Source of the DNA: DASXTW01 sp036505215
Lineage (GTDB): Bacteria > Actinomycetota > UBA4738
Direction of reading: 5' to 3'
DNA: 29,791 bases
Assembly: GCA_036505215.1 (NCBI GenBank)
Contig: DASXTW010000223.1
Location: 1-29,791 of the forward strand
Shown: positions 23,988 to 29,791 of the stretch, piece after piece
Layout: each line of letters opens with the position of its first letter
Position numbering within the stretch: the first letter of the stretch is position 1
Program-made: the position numbers and the translations under genes
The notes under the pieces: model-generated
Seen by the model: the letters and a program-made list of their open reading frames with translations, nothing else
Database searches by the model: none
Told to the model about the DNA's origin: nothing

Positions 23988-24389
23988 ATGACGGAGCCCA
24001 TGCCGTCGACGTCGACGCCGCACGTCCTCCGCCGGAGCCGCCACGACCGCATGATCGCCGGGGTGTGCGGCGGCCTGGGGCGCTACCTCGGGGTAGACCC
24101 CGTTCTTCTCCGGATCGCCTTCATCGTTCTGGCCATCGCCGGGGGCTCGGGCATCCTCATCTACATCGTGGCCATCATCGTGATCCCCGAGGAGAAACCG
24201 GGAGAGGGTCTCGGCCTGGTTCACGCGAGGAGCGGGGCAACCGGACGGATCCTCGTCGGGACGGCGCTCATCGCCCTCGGCACGATCCTGCTGGTCGACC
24301 GGTTCGTCTCGTGGTTCGACAAGGTGATCGCGCCTCTGACCCTGGTCGCGCTCGGCGTCGCGGTCTTGGTCTGGGGAACCCGCCGGTGA
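23988..24389 (+). CDS. PspC-domain membrane protein
   Basis: A 133-residue protein. The PspC domain covers about residues 12-70: VLRRSRHDRMIAGVCGGLGRYLGVDP followed by the membrane helix and the characteristic IIVIPEEKP. Two further membrane helices (about 87-104 and 114-130) follow. PspC proteins sense or mediate envelope stress in the phage-shock and Lia-type responses. An upstream in-frame start at 23952 would overlap the -35, so ATG 23988 is preferred. Its TGA overlaps the next GTG (GTGA), so it is the first of three coupled genes with LiaF-like and LiaI-like proteins. Confidence 0.9.
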   Translation: MTEPMPSTSTPHVLRRSRHDRMIAGVCGGLGRYLGVDPVLLRIAFIVLAIAGGSGILIYIVAIIVIPEEKPGEGLGLVHARSGATGRILVGTALIALGTILLVDRFVSWFDKVIAPLTLVALGVAVLVWGTRR

Positions 24390-25102
24390 ACGAGGACCGT
24401 CCACCTTCCGAGGAGGAGGCTCGGCCCGAGGAGCCTCCTTCCGCTGCCCCGGTACCGACGGCCACCACCGAACCGCCCGCCGGTCGTCCCGTACCACTGG
24501 GACGTGTGATCCTCGGGCTCGTCCTCGTCGGGGTCGGCGTCATCTGGCTCCTCGAGGCATTGGACGTGGTGAGCTTCTCGTTCCTGGCAGTGCTTCCGGC
24601 CGCGCTCATCATCGTCGGGGTCGCCCTGATCGGCGCGGCCCGGACCGGCCGGCACAGCGGGCTCATCGTCCTGGGGGTGGTCCTCACGGCGATTCTGACG
24701 ATCGCCTCGAGCTTCGACATCAGGCTGCAGGGCGGGGTGGGCGAACGGACTGAGCGGCCGACAGCGCTGGCCGACCTCCAGCGCGAATACCACTTGTCTG
24801 TGGGACAGCTCACCATCGACCTGCGTGACGTCACCTTCCCTGACGGACGAACGACGAATCTGAAAGCCAGCGTTGGGATGGGGCAACTCACTGTCCGGGT
24901 GCCCGATGGGACCGGGTTGGACGTGAGGGCGACCGGTCACGTCGGAGCCGGACAGGTGATGCTGTTCGGTCGGCAGAACTCCGGGCTGGACGTCGATCTC
25001 ACCGCGGGATCCCTGCCGCAGGGCATCGTCTCCAGGCCCGGGCAGGCAACTTTGACCCTCGACCTTTCCGTCGGCCTGGGCCAGATCGAGGTGACCCGGT
25101 GA
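24386..25102 (+). CDS. LiaF-like envelope-stress protein
   Basis: A 238-residue protein: an acidic, proline-rich cytoplasmic N-terminus (1-36), three or four membrane helices (about 38-56, 62-84, 92-109) and a C-terminal beta-repeat domain (from about 112). The C-terminal domain shows repeated G-x-x-G-Q-L/V-T/M patterns (LSVGQLTIDL, VGMGQLTVRV, VGAGQVMLFG, VGLGQIEVTR), as in the LiaF / DUF4097-like toastrack fold. LiaF proteins inhibit histidine kinases in cell-wall stress circuits; no kinase is encoded here. GTG 24386 overlaps the PspC stop and the last codons overlap the next GTG, so the three proteins are probably made in fixed ratio. Confidence 0.82.
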   Translation: MNEDRPPSEEEARPEEPPSAAPVPTATTEPPAGRPVPLGRVILGLVLVGVGVIWLLEALDVVSFSFLAVLPAALIIVGVALIGAARTGRHSGLIVLGVVLTAILTIASSFDIRLQGGVGERTERPTALADLQREYHLSVGQLTIDLRDVTFPDGRTTNLKASVGMGQLTVRVPDGTGLDVRATGHVGAGQVMLFGRQNSGLDVDLTAGSLPQGIVSRPGQATLTLDLSVGLGQIEVTR

Positions 25103-25290
25103 ACGACCGAGCCTTCCACCGCGGATCTGTCATTTGGGGACTGATCTTCATCGTCCTGGGGATACTGTTCCTGCTGGACCAGCTCGATGTGATCGACCTG
25201 CGGGCCGCCTACATCCTCCCGGTCGTCCTCATCGTGATCGGCGCGACGTTCCTGGTCAGCGGGGCGGCTTCGCGCCGCAAGACCGAATAG
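25099..25290 (+). CDS. Small LiaI/LiaF-type transmembrane protein
   Basis: A 63-residue protein with two membrane helices, VIWGLIFIVLGILFLLDQL and AAYILPVVLIVIGATFLVSG, and a basic tail SRRKTE. The pattern G-L-I-F/L-I-x-L-G-x-L-F-L-L is that of the LiaI/LiaF-type N-terminal membrane domain, which is also present in the preceding protein. It starts at GTG 25099, overlapping the preceding stop (GTGA). It is the last of the PspC/LiaF-like operon and converges on the next minus-strand gene with four bases between. Confidence 0.8.
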   Translation: MNDRAFHRGSVIWGLIFIVLGILFLLDQLDVIDLRAAYILPVVLIVIGATFLVSGAASRRKTE

Positions 25291-25294
25291 GCCC

Positions 25295-25531
25295 TTAGGG
25301 AGCCATCCCCCCGTCCATCCAGTTGCGGAACATCTCGATCTGCTCCTCGGGCCATTCCTCGTCGCAGGGCATGTCGCCGGCCTCGAGTCGCTCCAGGATC
25401 GCCTCGGAGTTCTCCTTGACGTCGTCGTAGCTCCAGAGGTCGAACGCCCACTCCATGCGCTGGCGATCCATCTCCCGGAACAGCGGCTTGATGTCCTCGT
25501 CGAAGCCCACCGTGGTCTCCTGGTCCCCCAT
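25295..25531 (-). CDS. Small acidic protein resembling a haem-less cytochrome c-like domain
   Basis: A 78-residue acidic protein. It begins MGDQETTVGFDEDIKPLFREMD and contains FDLWSYDDVKENSEAILERLEAGDMPCDEEWPEEQIEMFRNWMDGGM. The layout, with D-I-x-P-L-F near the start, repeated A-I-L-x-R-L-x-x-G-x-M-P and a closing W-M-x-x-G, parallels the helix pattern of cytochrome c-type domains. The CxxCH haem motif is missing and there is only one Cys (in MPCD), with no signal peptide. I know no function. GGGAGGG six bases before ATG 25531 fixes the start. It lies 18 bases after the cyclic-nucleotide-binding gene and is probably cotranscribed with it. Confidence 0.7.
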   Translation of the reverse strand: MGDQETTVGFDEDIKPLFREMDRQRMEWAFDLWSYDDVKENSEAILERLEAGDMPCDEEWPEEQIEMFRNWMDGGMAP

Positions 25532-25549
25532 TCCCCACCCTCCCTTTCC

Positions 25550-25999
25550 TCAGCTGCCCTCGCCCGCGCGGTCGATGCGATCCTGTACCTCTCTCAGACG
25601 CCGCGTGACGCCTTCGAGGATCGTCACGGTGACGCTCGCATTCTTGATCAGGAACGGCCGGAAATACGTGGCCTCGATGACCATTGCCTCTACAGGCTCG
25701 ACGGCGGTAACCGTCGCCGACCGCTTGGTGCCTTCCAGGAGTGCCATCTCGCCGAAGAAGTCCCCTGGCCGGAGCGTGTGCACCTTGCCGCCCGCCGCAA
25801 CACTGGCCGAGCCGGAGAGGATGACGTAGAGAGCGACGCCCTGCTCGTCCTTCCGGACGATCTCCTCGCCTGGCTGGTAGATCCGCCTCTCTCCGATCCT
25901 GGCCAGCCGTTCGAGGTCTTCGGGCGTGAGGTCTTCGAAGAAGGGCACGCCCCGAAGGGCCTCGATCTCCGGGGCGAGCGGGTCGTACGTCTCCGGCAT
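25550..25999 (-). CDS. Cyclic-nucleotide-binding (Crp-type sensor) domain protein without HTH
   Basis: A 149-residue protein from ATG 25999 (TGGAG seven bases upstream). It is almost wholly a cNMP-binding beta-barrel: FFEDLTPEDLERLARIGERRIYQPGEEIVRKDEQG, LYVILSGSASV, LRPGDFFGEMALLEGTKRSATVTA and a C-terminal helix TRRLREVQDRID. The phosphate-binding cassette retains FGE (82-84) and Arg93, so cAMP or cGMP binding is plausible. The DNA-binding winged helix of Crp/Fnr is absent, so it is a stand-alone sensor or a partner-modulating protein. It precedes the small acidic protein and is divergent from the membrane cupredoxin gene. Confidence 0.9.
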   Translation of the reverse strand: MPETYDPLAPEIEALRGVPFFEDLTPEDLERLARIGERRIYQPGEEIVRKDEQGVALYVILSGSASVAAGGKVHTLRPGDFFGEMALLEGTKRSATVTAVEPVEAMVIEATYFRPFLIKNASVTVTILEGVTRRLREVQDRIDRAGEGS

Positions 26000-26077
26000 G
26001 GCGCGCTCCAGTCGTTGGTGTGGCCGTTCGGCGAGATGGTGGAGCATGCGCGGCCGGACTGTCCAGCGGGGGTCCAG

Positions 26078-26083
26078 TAGAAT
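26078..26083 (+). promoter_or_regulatory. -10 element of the cupredoxin gene
   Basis: TAGAAT in the 125-base divergent gap. Transcription from about 26090 would give a leader of about 35 bases carrying GAAGGGG six bases before GTG 26125. The -35 region is poor. Confidence 0.4.
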
Positions 26084-26124
26084 CCGCTGCCCGGCAGGAA
26101 CGGGCACTGGGGAAGGGGCCGCGC

Positions 26125-26964
26125 GTGTATCAATTGTGGGTGTTCGTCCACCTGGTGGGCGTGTTCGGGTTCCTGCTGGCCCACGGAGTGTCGGTCTCGG
26201 TCACCTTCAAGCTGCGCAACGAGCGAGACCCCGGGCGCATCAATGCACTGCTCCAGCTTTCCGGGGCGTCGATCCAGGCCTTCTATGTCTCCCTCGGCGT
26301 GCTGCTGGTCGGGGGGTTCGCTGCGGCAACCGTGGGCCATCTCTGGTCGAAGGCGTGGATCTGGTCCGCCCTCGCGGTGCTGGTGATCGCGTCCGTGGCC
26401 ATGTACCGGATGGCCCGGCCGTTCTACAGGCGGGTCGGTTTCGTGGCCCGGGCCATGGAGGGCGGAAGCGAGGCGGTGACCGAGGAACAGTTCGCCGAGA
26501 TCCTCCGGTCTCGGCGTCCCTGGACCATCGCCTGGGTCGGCTTCGGCGCCCTCGCCATCATCCTGTACCTGATGGTGTTCAAACCCACCCTGGGCCAAGG
26601 AGGAGGGCCTCGCGCGTCCGGGTCCAAAGGCGCCACGTGCGTCCCGGCGGGCGCGATGCTGAACGTCGTGGCGAAAAACCTCTCGTTCGGCGTGAAATGC
26701 CTTGCGGCGCCGGCCGGCCAATCGTTCACCATCGCCTTCGACAACCAGGACGGAGCGCCTCACAACGTGGCCATCTACACCGACAGTTCGAGATCGAAGT
26801 CTCTCTTCGTGGGCGACCGCGTGGACGGCCCGAAGAAGGTGACCTATCAGGTGCCCGCGATCACGGCGGGGACGTATTACTTCGTCTGTGACTTCCACCT
26901 CTTCATGAACGGAACCTTCATCGCGGGATCTGCTTCGTCGCCCTCTCCGTCACCAGGCGGGTGA
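26125..26964 (+). CDS. Four-helix membrane protein fused to an extracytoplasmic cupredoxin
   Basis: A 279-residue fusion. Residues 1-155 hold four membrane helices (about 2-22, 50-72, 77-97, 133-152), starting MYQLWVFVHLVGVFGFLLAHG, resembling DUF2269-type or copper-resistance-type membrane proteins. Residues 175-268 are a plastocyanin-like domain: SFTIAFDNQDGAPHNVAIYTD, then YQVPAITAGTYYFVCDFH. The type 1 copper ligands are all present: H213, C255, H258 and M261. With four helices the copper domain would be outside if the N-terminus is also outside. The tail SSPSPSPGG is flexible. GTG 26125 has GAAGGGG six bases upstream; a longer upstream frame is not needed. It probably carries electrons in a respiratory or detoxifying chain; partners are not proven. 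Confidence 0.85.
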   Translation: MYQLWVFVHLVGVFGFLLAHGVSVSVTFKLRNERDPGRINALLQLSGASIQAFYVSLGVLLVGGFAAATVGHLWSKAWIWSALAVLVIASVAMYRMARPFYRRVGFVARAMEGGSEAVTEEQFAEILRSRRPWTIAWVGFGALAIILYLMVFKPTLGQGGGPRASGSKGATCVPAGAMLNVVAKNLSFGVKCLAAPAGQSFTIAFDNQDGAPHNVAIYTDSSRSKSLFVGDRVDGPKKVTYQVPAITAGTYYFVCDFHLFMNGTFIAGSASSPSPSPGG

Positions 26965-26987
26965 CGGCGGTCTCGCCACCGCCCCAC

Positions 26988-26993
26988 TAGGAT
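26988..26993 (+). promoter_or_regulatory. -10-like element before the Usp-Rieske-FAD gene
   Basis: TAGGAT lies nine bases upstream of ATG 27003, which has no Shine-Dalgarno, so a nearly leaderless transcript is likely. A -35 is not evident. The gene may also be read through from the cupredoxin gene, 38 bases upstream. Confidence 0.4.
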
Positions 26994-27002
26994 CGGGAAC
27001 CC

Positions 27003-29312
27003 ATGGGATACCGAAAGCTCGTAGTGGGAACCGACGGCTCGGTGACGGCGACCGCCGCTCGCGACGCGGCCATCCGGCTGGCCAAGCGCTTCCGCGCGGG
27101 GCTGCACGTCGTGTGCGCCTACGAGCCGCCTCGGATGAACCGGCAGGTGGCGGAGGATGTCATCCGGCGATCGCTGGACGCGGCCTCAAGGCAGAAGGTC
27201 GAGTCCTCCGGAGAGATCGGGCAGGCAGACCCTGCCGAGATGATCCTGGACGCCGCTGAACGAGAGAACGCCGATCTCATCGTCGTGGGCAACAAGGGCA
27301 TGGGCCAGGCCACGCGGTTCAGGCTGGGCAGCGTCCCCGACCGCGTCGCTCACTTCTCGCCGTGCGATCTCCTGATCGTCGATACCACCCGCTCGGATCG
27401 AGCGAAGAGAGCAGACCTCGGCTACAGGAAGCTCCTGGCGGGTACCGATGGATCGCCCACGGCCAGCGAGGCGGCCCGCAAGACCTTCGAGCTGGCCATG
27501 CTCCTTCGCTCTACCGTGACCCTGGTCTACGTGGGCGATCCGGTCGTCGGGGCCATCACGTTGGAGGAGACGGCCAAGGGCCGGCCCGAGGGCGTGAAGG
27601 TCGAGCCGCTGGTCGGCCAGGGCGAGCCGGCCGACGTTCTGTGCCAGGTTGCCGAGGCGGCGGACATCGACCTGATCGTTGTGGGGAACAAGGGCATGTC
27701 GGGGGCCCGGCGGTTCCTCCTGGGCTCCGTCCCCAACCAGGTCGCCCACTACGCGCCCACGGACGTGCTGATCGCCAAGACGGTCGACCGCACGGTGGAC
27801 GATCTCGCCCCGGGGCACGGCGGGGTGATCGACCTCGAGGGGCAGAAGCTCGCCGTGTTCAAGGACGAGGACGGGTATCTCCTTGCCCTGTCGCCTCGGT
27901 GCACCCACATGGGTTGCATGGTCGACTGGAACGATGCCGACAGGACCTGGGATTGCCCGTGCCACGGGTCCAGGTACGCGGTGGACGGCGAGGTGATCCA
28001 GGGTCCGGCGGCAAAGCCCCTTCCCACGGTTCACGTGAAAGGCGCCCGAAAGGCTGAGGGCGACGGTGAGCGGGCAGGCGCGAAGCCGCGAAGTGGGGGA
28101 CGACAGCGGTTCGTCATCGTGGGCGCGGCTCTCTGCGGGGGAACGGCCGCAGCGACGTTACGGCGAGAGGGCTTCGACGGCCATCTCACCCTCATCGGCG
28201 CCGAGCAGCACCTCCCCCACGAGCGCCCGCCCCTCTCCAAGAGCTTCCTGCGCGGCGAGACCTCCTTCGACGACGCCCTGGTCGAGCCTGCGGCGTTCTG
28301 GCCCGACAACGACGTGGAGCTTCGGCTGGGGACCAGGGTCGTCCGCGTGGATGCCGCCGGCCGGTCCGTCGAGCTGGAGGGCGGCGAGCGAGTGCCATTC
28401 GACCAGCTCCTGATAACGACCGGCGCTCGCAACCGGCGCTTCCCCATCCCCGGCCTGGACCTTCCGGGTGTGTACGACCTTCGAACCGTTGAGGACGCCG
28501 AGCGGATCCGGGCCGAGATCATGCCGGGGAGGACCGTGGTGATCGCCGGGATGGGGTTCATCGGGTCCGAGGTGGCCGCCTCCCTCCGCCAGAAGGGTCT
28601 CTCGGTCACGGCGATCGACGGGAACGCGGCTCCACTGGCCCGCGTCCTCGGCGAGCAGGTGGGCGGGGTGCTCGAGGGCGTCCACCGGGACAAGGGAGTG
28701 CGGATGCACTTCGAGGATCGGGTGGCCTCGTTCGAGGGTACGCAGCGGGTGGAGCGGGTAGTCACAGCTGGCGGGCTGACTCTCGACTGTGACTTCGTGG
28801 TGGTGGGGCTGGGCGTGGAGCCGATCACGGATTTCCTCGAGGGGTCCGGGATCGAGCTCGACAACGGCGTGGTCGTGGACGAGTGGTGCAGGACGAACGT
28901 CGAGGGCATCTTTGCCGCCGGGGACGTGGCCAACCACTACAACCCCTTGTTCGGGCGCCGCCTTCGCGTAGAGCACTGGCAGAACGCCATCAAGCACGGC
29001 CATGCCGCCGCCATCAGCATGCTGGGCAAGGGCTCCCCATACCGCGACGTCTACTGGTTCTGGTCGGATCAGTACGAGATCAACCTCCAGTACGCGGGCT
29101 ATCACACCGAGTGGGACGAGCTTGTCGTGCGGGGCAGCCTCGAAGACAGGAGCTTCCTGGCGTTCTACGTCAAGGACGGGCGGGTCCTGGCCACGGTCGG
29201 CATCGGTCGCGGCGACGACGTCCAGCGTTGCATGCCACTCATCGAAGCTGGAGCGCCGGTCGACCCCGACAAGCTGAGCGACGAAGGGGTGGACCTGCCG
29301 GTCCCGGTCTGA
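27003..29312 (+). CDS. UspA-UspA-Rieske-FAD/NAD oxidoreductase fusion protein
   Basis: One 769-residue cytosolic protein with four domains in order. Usp 1 (1-128) and Usp 2 (140-260) each have the ATP-binding pattern G-x2-G-x9-G-S (G96/G99/G109 and G228/G231/G241). The Rieske domain (about 265-345) has CTHMGC (300-305) and CPCHGS (318-323), giving ligands C300, H302, C318, H321 and a possible C305-C320 disulfide as in high-potential Rieske proteins. The FAD/NAD oxidoreductase (368-769) has an FAD loop VGAALCGG (373-380), an NAD loop GMGFIGSE (516-523), GIFAAGDVA (635-643) and a C-terminal ferredoxin-reductase-type domain (RDVYWFWSDQYEINLQYAG). Rieske plus FAD reductase alone resembles AIFM3-like proteins; tandem stress domains in front are unusual. 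It has no signal peptide. The frame is continuous throughout. Confidence 0.95.
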   Translation: MGYRKLVVGTDGSVTATAARDAAIRLAKRFRAGLHVVCAYEPPRMNRQVAEDVIRRSLDAASRQKVESSGEIGQADPAEMILDAAERENADLIVVGNKGMGQATRFRLGSVPDRVAHFSPCDLLIVDTTRSDRAKRADLGYRKLLAGTDGSPTASEAARKTFELAMLLRSTVTLVYVGDPVVGAITLEETAKGRPEGVKVEPLVGQGEPADVLCQVAEAADIDLIVVGNKGMSGARRFLLGSVPNQVAHYAPTDVLIAKTVDRTVDDLAPGHGGVIDLEGQKLAVFKDEDGYLLALSPRCTHMGCMVDWNDADRTWDCPCHGSRYAVDGEVIQGPAAKPLPTVHVKGARKAEGDGERAGAKPRSGGRQRFVIVGAALCGGTAAATLRREGFDGHLTLIGAEQHLPHERPPLSKSFLRGETSFDDALVEPAAFWPDNDVELRLGTRVVRVDAAGRSVELEGGERVPFDQLLITTGARNRRFPIPGLDLPGVYDLRTVEDAERIRAEIMPGRTVVIAGMGFIGSEVAASLRQKGLSVTAIDGNAAPLARVLGEQVGGVLEGVHRDKGVRMHFEDRVASFEGTQRVERVVTAGGLTLDCDFVVVGLGVEPITDFLEGSGIELDNGVVVDEWCRTNVEGIFAAGDVANHYNPLFGRRLRVEHWQNAIKHGHAAAISMLGKGSPYRDVYWFWSDQYEINLQYAGYHTEWDELVVRGSLEDRSFLAFYVKDGRVLATVGIGRGDDVQRCMPLIEAGAPVDPDKLSDEGVDLPVPV

Positions 29313-29329
29313 ATCCCCCGTGCGGCTGG

Positions 29330-29359
29330 TTGACAGTCGAACGTATGTTCGGGTAGACT
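29330..29359 (+). promoter_or_regulatory. SOS promoter of the DUF222 gene with LexA box
   Basis: TTGACA (29330-29335) and TAGACT (29354-29359) are 18 bases apart, the best -35 in the window. Between them lies TCGAACGTATGTTCGG (29337-29352), matching the Gram-positive/mycobacterial LexA box TCGAAC-N4-GTTCGA at 11 of 12 positions. LexA bound here would block polymerase until DNA damage. Confidence 0.8.
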
Positions 29360-29395
29360 GATGCTCTCCTCCCCCGCGACCGAGTGAGGTCTGGG

Positions 29396-29791
29396 GTGCC
29401 CGAGCCGAACGACTGCAGCGACGACGAACTGATCCACGGTGCCGACGATGTGAATGCCCGTGTGTGCGGCGCTCAGCGGGAGTTCTTGGGGTTCATTGCC
29501 GTAGTCGACCGCCGTGAGCAGGGGCGTGACTCCAGGGCCAGGGACATGGCTCATTTGCAGGAGGCCCGGGAGGCCGAACAGGCGAGGTCACTGTCCTGGT
29601 GGTACTTCGCCGAAAACTCCCGGTTCGGCCTGTCCGCGGAGCTCCCCGCGGCCGAAGGGGCGGTGGTGGCCACGGCCCTGGAGCGGCTGGCCGATCGGCT
29701 CCCGGTGATGCCCGGCGAGGATGGTGGGTGGTCCGTCGATGCCCGTCGGGCCGATGCCCTGGTGGCATTGTGCTCGTCCCGGATCGCCCAC
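29396..29791 (+). CDS. DUF222/13E12-type protein, possible internal deletion (3' end outside window)
   Basis: The visible 132 codons start at GTG 29396 with TGAGGT about five bases upstream and run off the right edge. The segments ARDMAH and ARSLSWWYFAENSRFGLSAELPAAEGAVVATALERLADRLPVMPGE are typical of actinobacterial DUF222 (13E12 repeat) proteins, which usually end in an HNH nuclease domain; that end lies outside the window. In family members I recall, roughly 80 residues separate the DMAH segment from the SLSWWYF segment. Here only about nine do, with the frame kept, so a middle part seems deleted. A LexA-box promoter precedes it, fitting known SOS control of mycobacterial 13E12 genes. Whether it is functional or decayed is open. 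Confidence 0.8.
   Translation, partial: MPEPNDCSDDELIHGADDVNARVCGAQREFLGFIAVVDRREQGRDSRARDMAHLQEAREAEQARSLSWWYFAENSRFGLSAELPAAEGAVVATALERLADRLPVMPGEDGGWSVDARRADALVALCSSRIAH

Noticed and set aside
23073..24497. 474-codon minus-strand frame covering the DUF3618 and holin-like region
   Set aside because: Only the last 136 codons, from ATG 23483 with its GGAGG, match a family. The upstream part overlaps the holin-like gene and the opposite pspC operon and has no motifs.
27003..29312. Frameshift or chimeric join between the Usp and Rieske-FAD parts
   Set aside because: The frame is continuous, codon use is even across the joins and all domains keep complete motifs, so a real fusion is the better reading.
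1..29791. CRISPR arrays, tRNA/rRNA genes, insertion sequences or a replication origin
   Set aside because: I saw no regularly spaced repeats, cloverleaf-like sequences, transposase motifs or DnaA-box clusters when reading both strands. A covariance-model search would be needed to exclude small RNAs.

Overview
This window is a high-GC chromosomal segment that reads as an actinobacterium (Actinomycetota), probably a deep-branching or uncultured lineage. The evidence is gene order. One minus-strand run carries fakA/DAK2-recG-rsmD-coaD-sepIVA-like-DUF177-rpmF-rnc-mutM-acyP-smc-ftsY, the arrangement familiar from mycobacteria and streptomycetes. Starts are mostly GTG, often in GTGA or ATGA stop/start overlaps, and several genes have a -10-like hexamer so close to the start codon that leaderless transcripts are likely. 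I cannot assign a genus. No gene-free stretch exceeds 300 bases; the longest (15995-16173) is about 180 bases.

Region 1 (1-1767): a TetR regulator faces a two-gene unit, a small membrane protein coupled to a truncated NAD(P)-binding epimerase-like protein, across a 31-base gap holding a near-perfect 20-bp palindrome. Region 2 (1777-14361, all minus strand): the housekeeping run for translation, DNA repair, CoA synthesis, chromosome segregation and protein targeting. smc appears to have its own promoter. mutM lacks the usual N-terminal catalytic proline. Region 3 (14468-18146): a TlpA-like lipoprotein, a DivIVA-like coiled-coil protein, a SpoIID-domain wall protein and rpmB; the first three separate rpmB from its usual neighbour fakA. 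Region 4 (18180-23071): thiL-thiD-glycosyltransferase on the minus strand, then a dodecin-like gene and a divergent ATP-type PEP carboxykinase on the plus strand.

Region 5 (23073-25290) is an envelope block: DUF3618 and holin-like membrane proteins on the minus strand, and a coupled PspC / LiaF-like / small LiaI-like operon on the plus strand. Region 6 (25295-29312) looks like a redox and stress island: a small acidic protein, a cyclic-nucleotide-binding protein, a membrane-anchored cupredoxin, and a 769-residue fusion of two universal-stress domains, a Rieske 2Fe-2S domain and an FAD/NAD oxidoreductase. That fusion is the most unusual object here. Region 7 (29313-29791) is the start of a DUF222/13E12-type gene whose promoter contains a LexA (SOS) box between the -35 and -10; the visible coding part appears to have lost a middle segment of its domain.

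Everything is read by eye from sequence. Family names rest on recognised motifs, promoters are pattern matches, and functional links between neighbours are inference.
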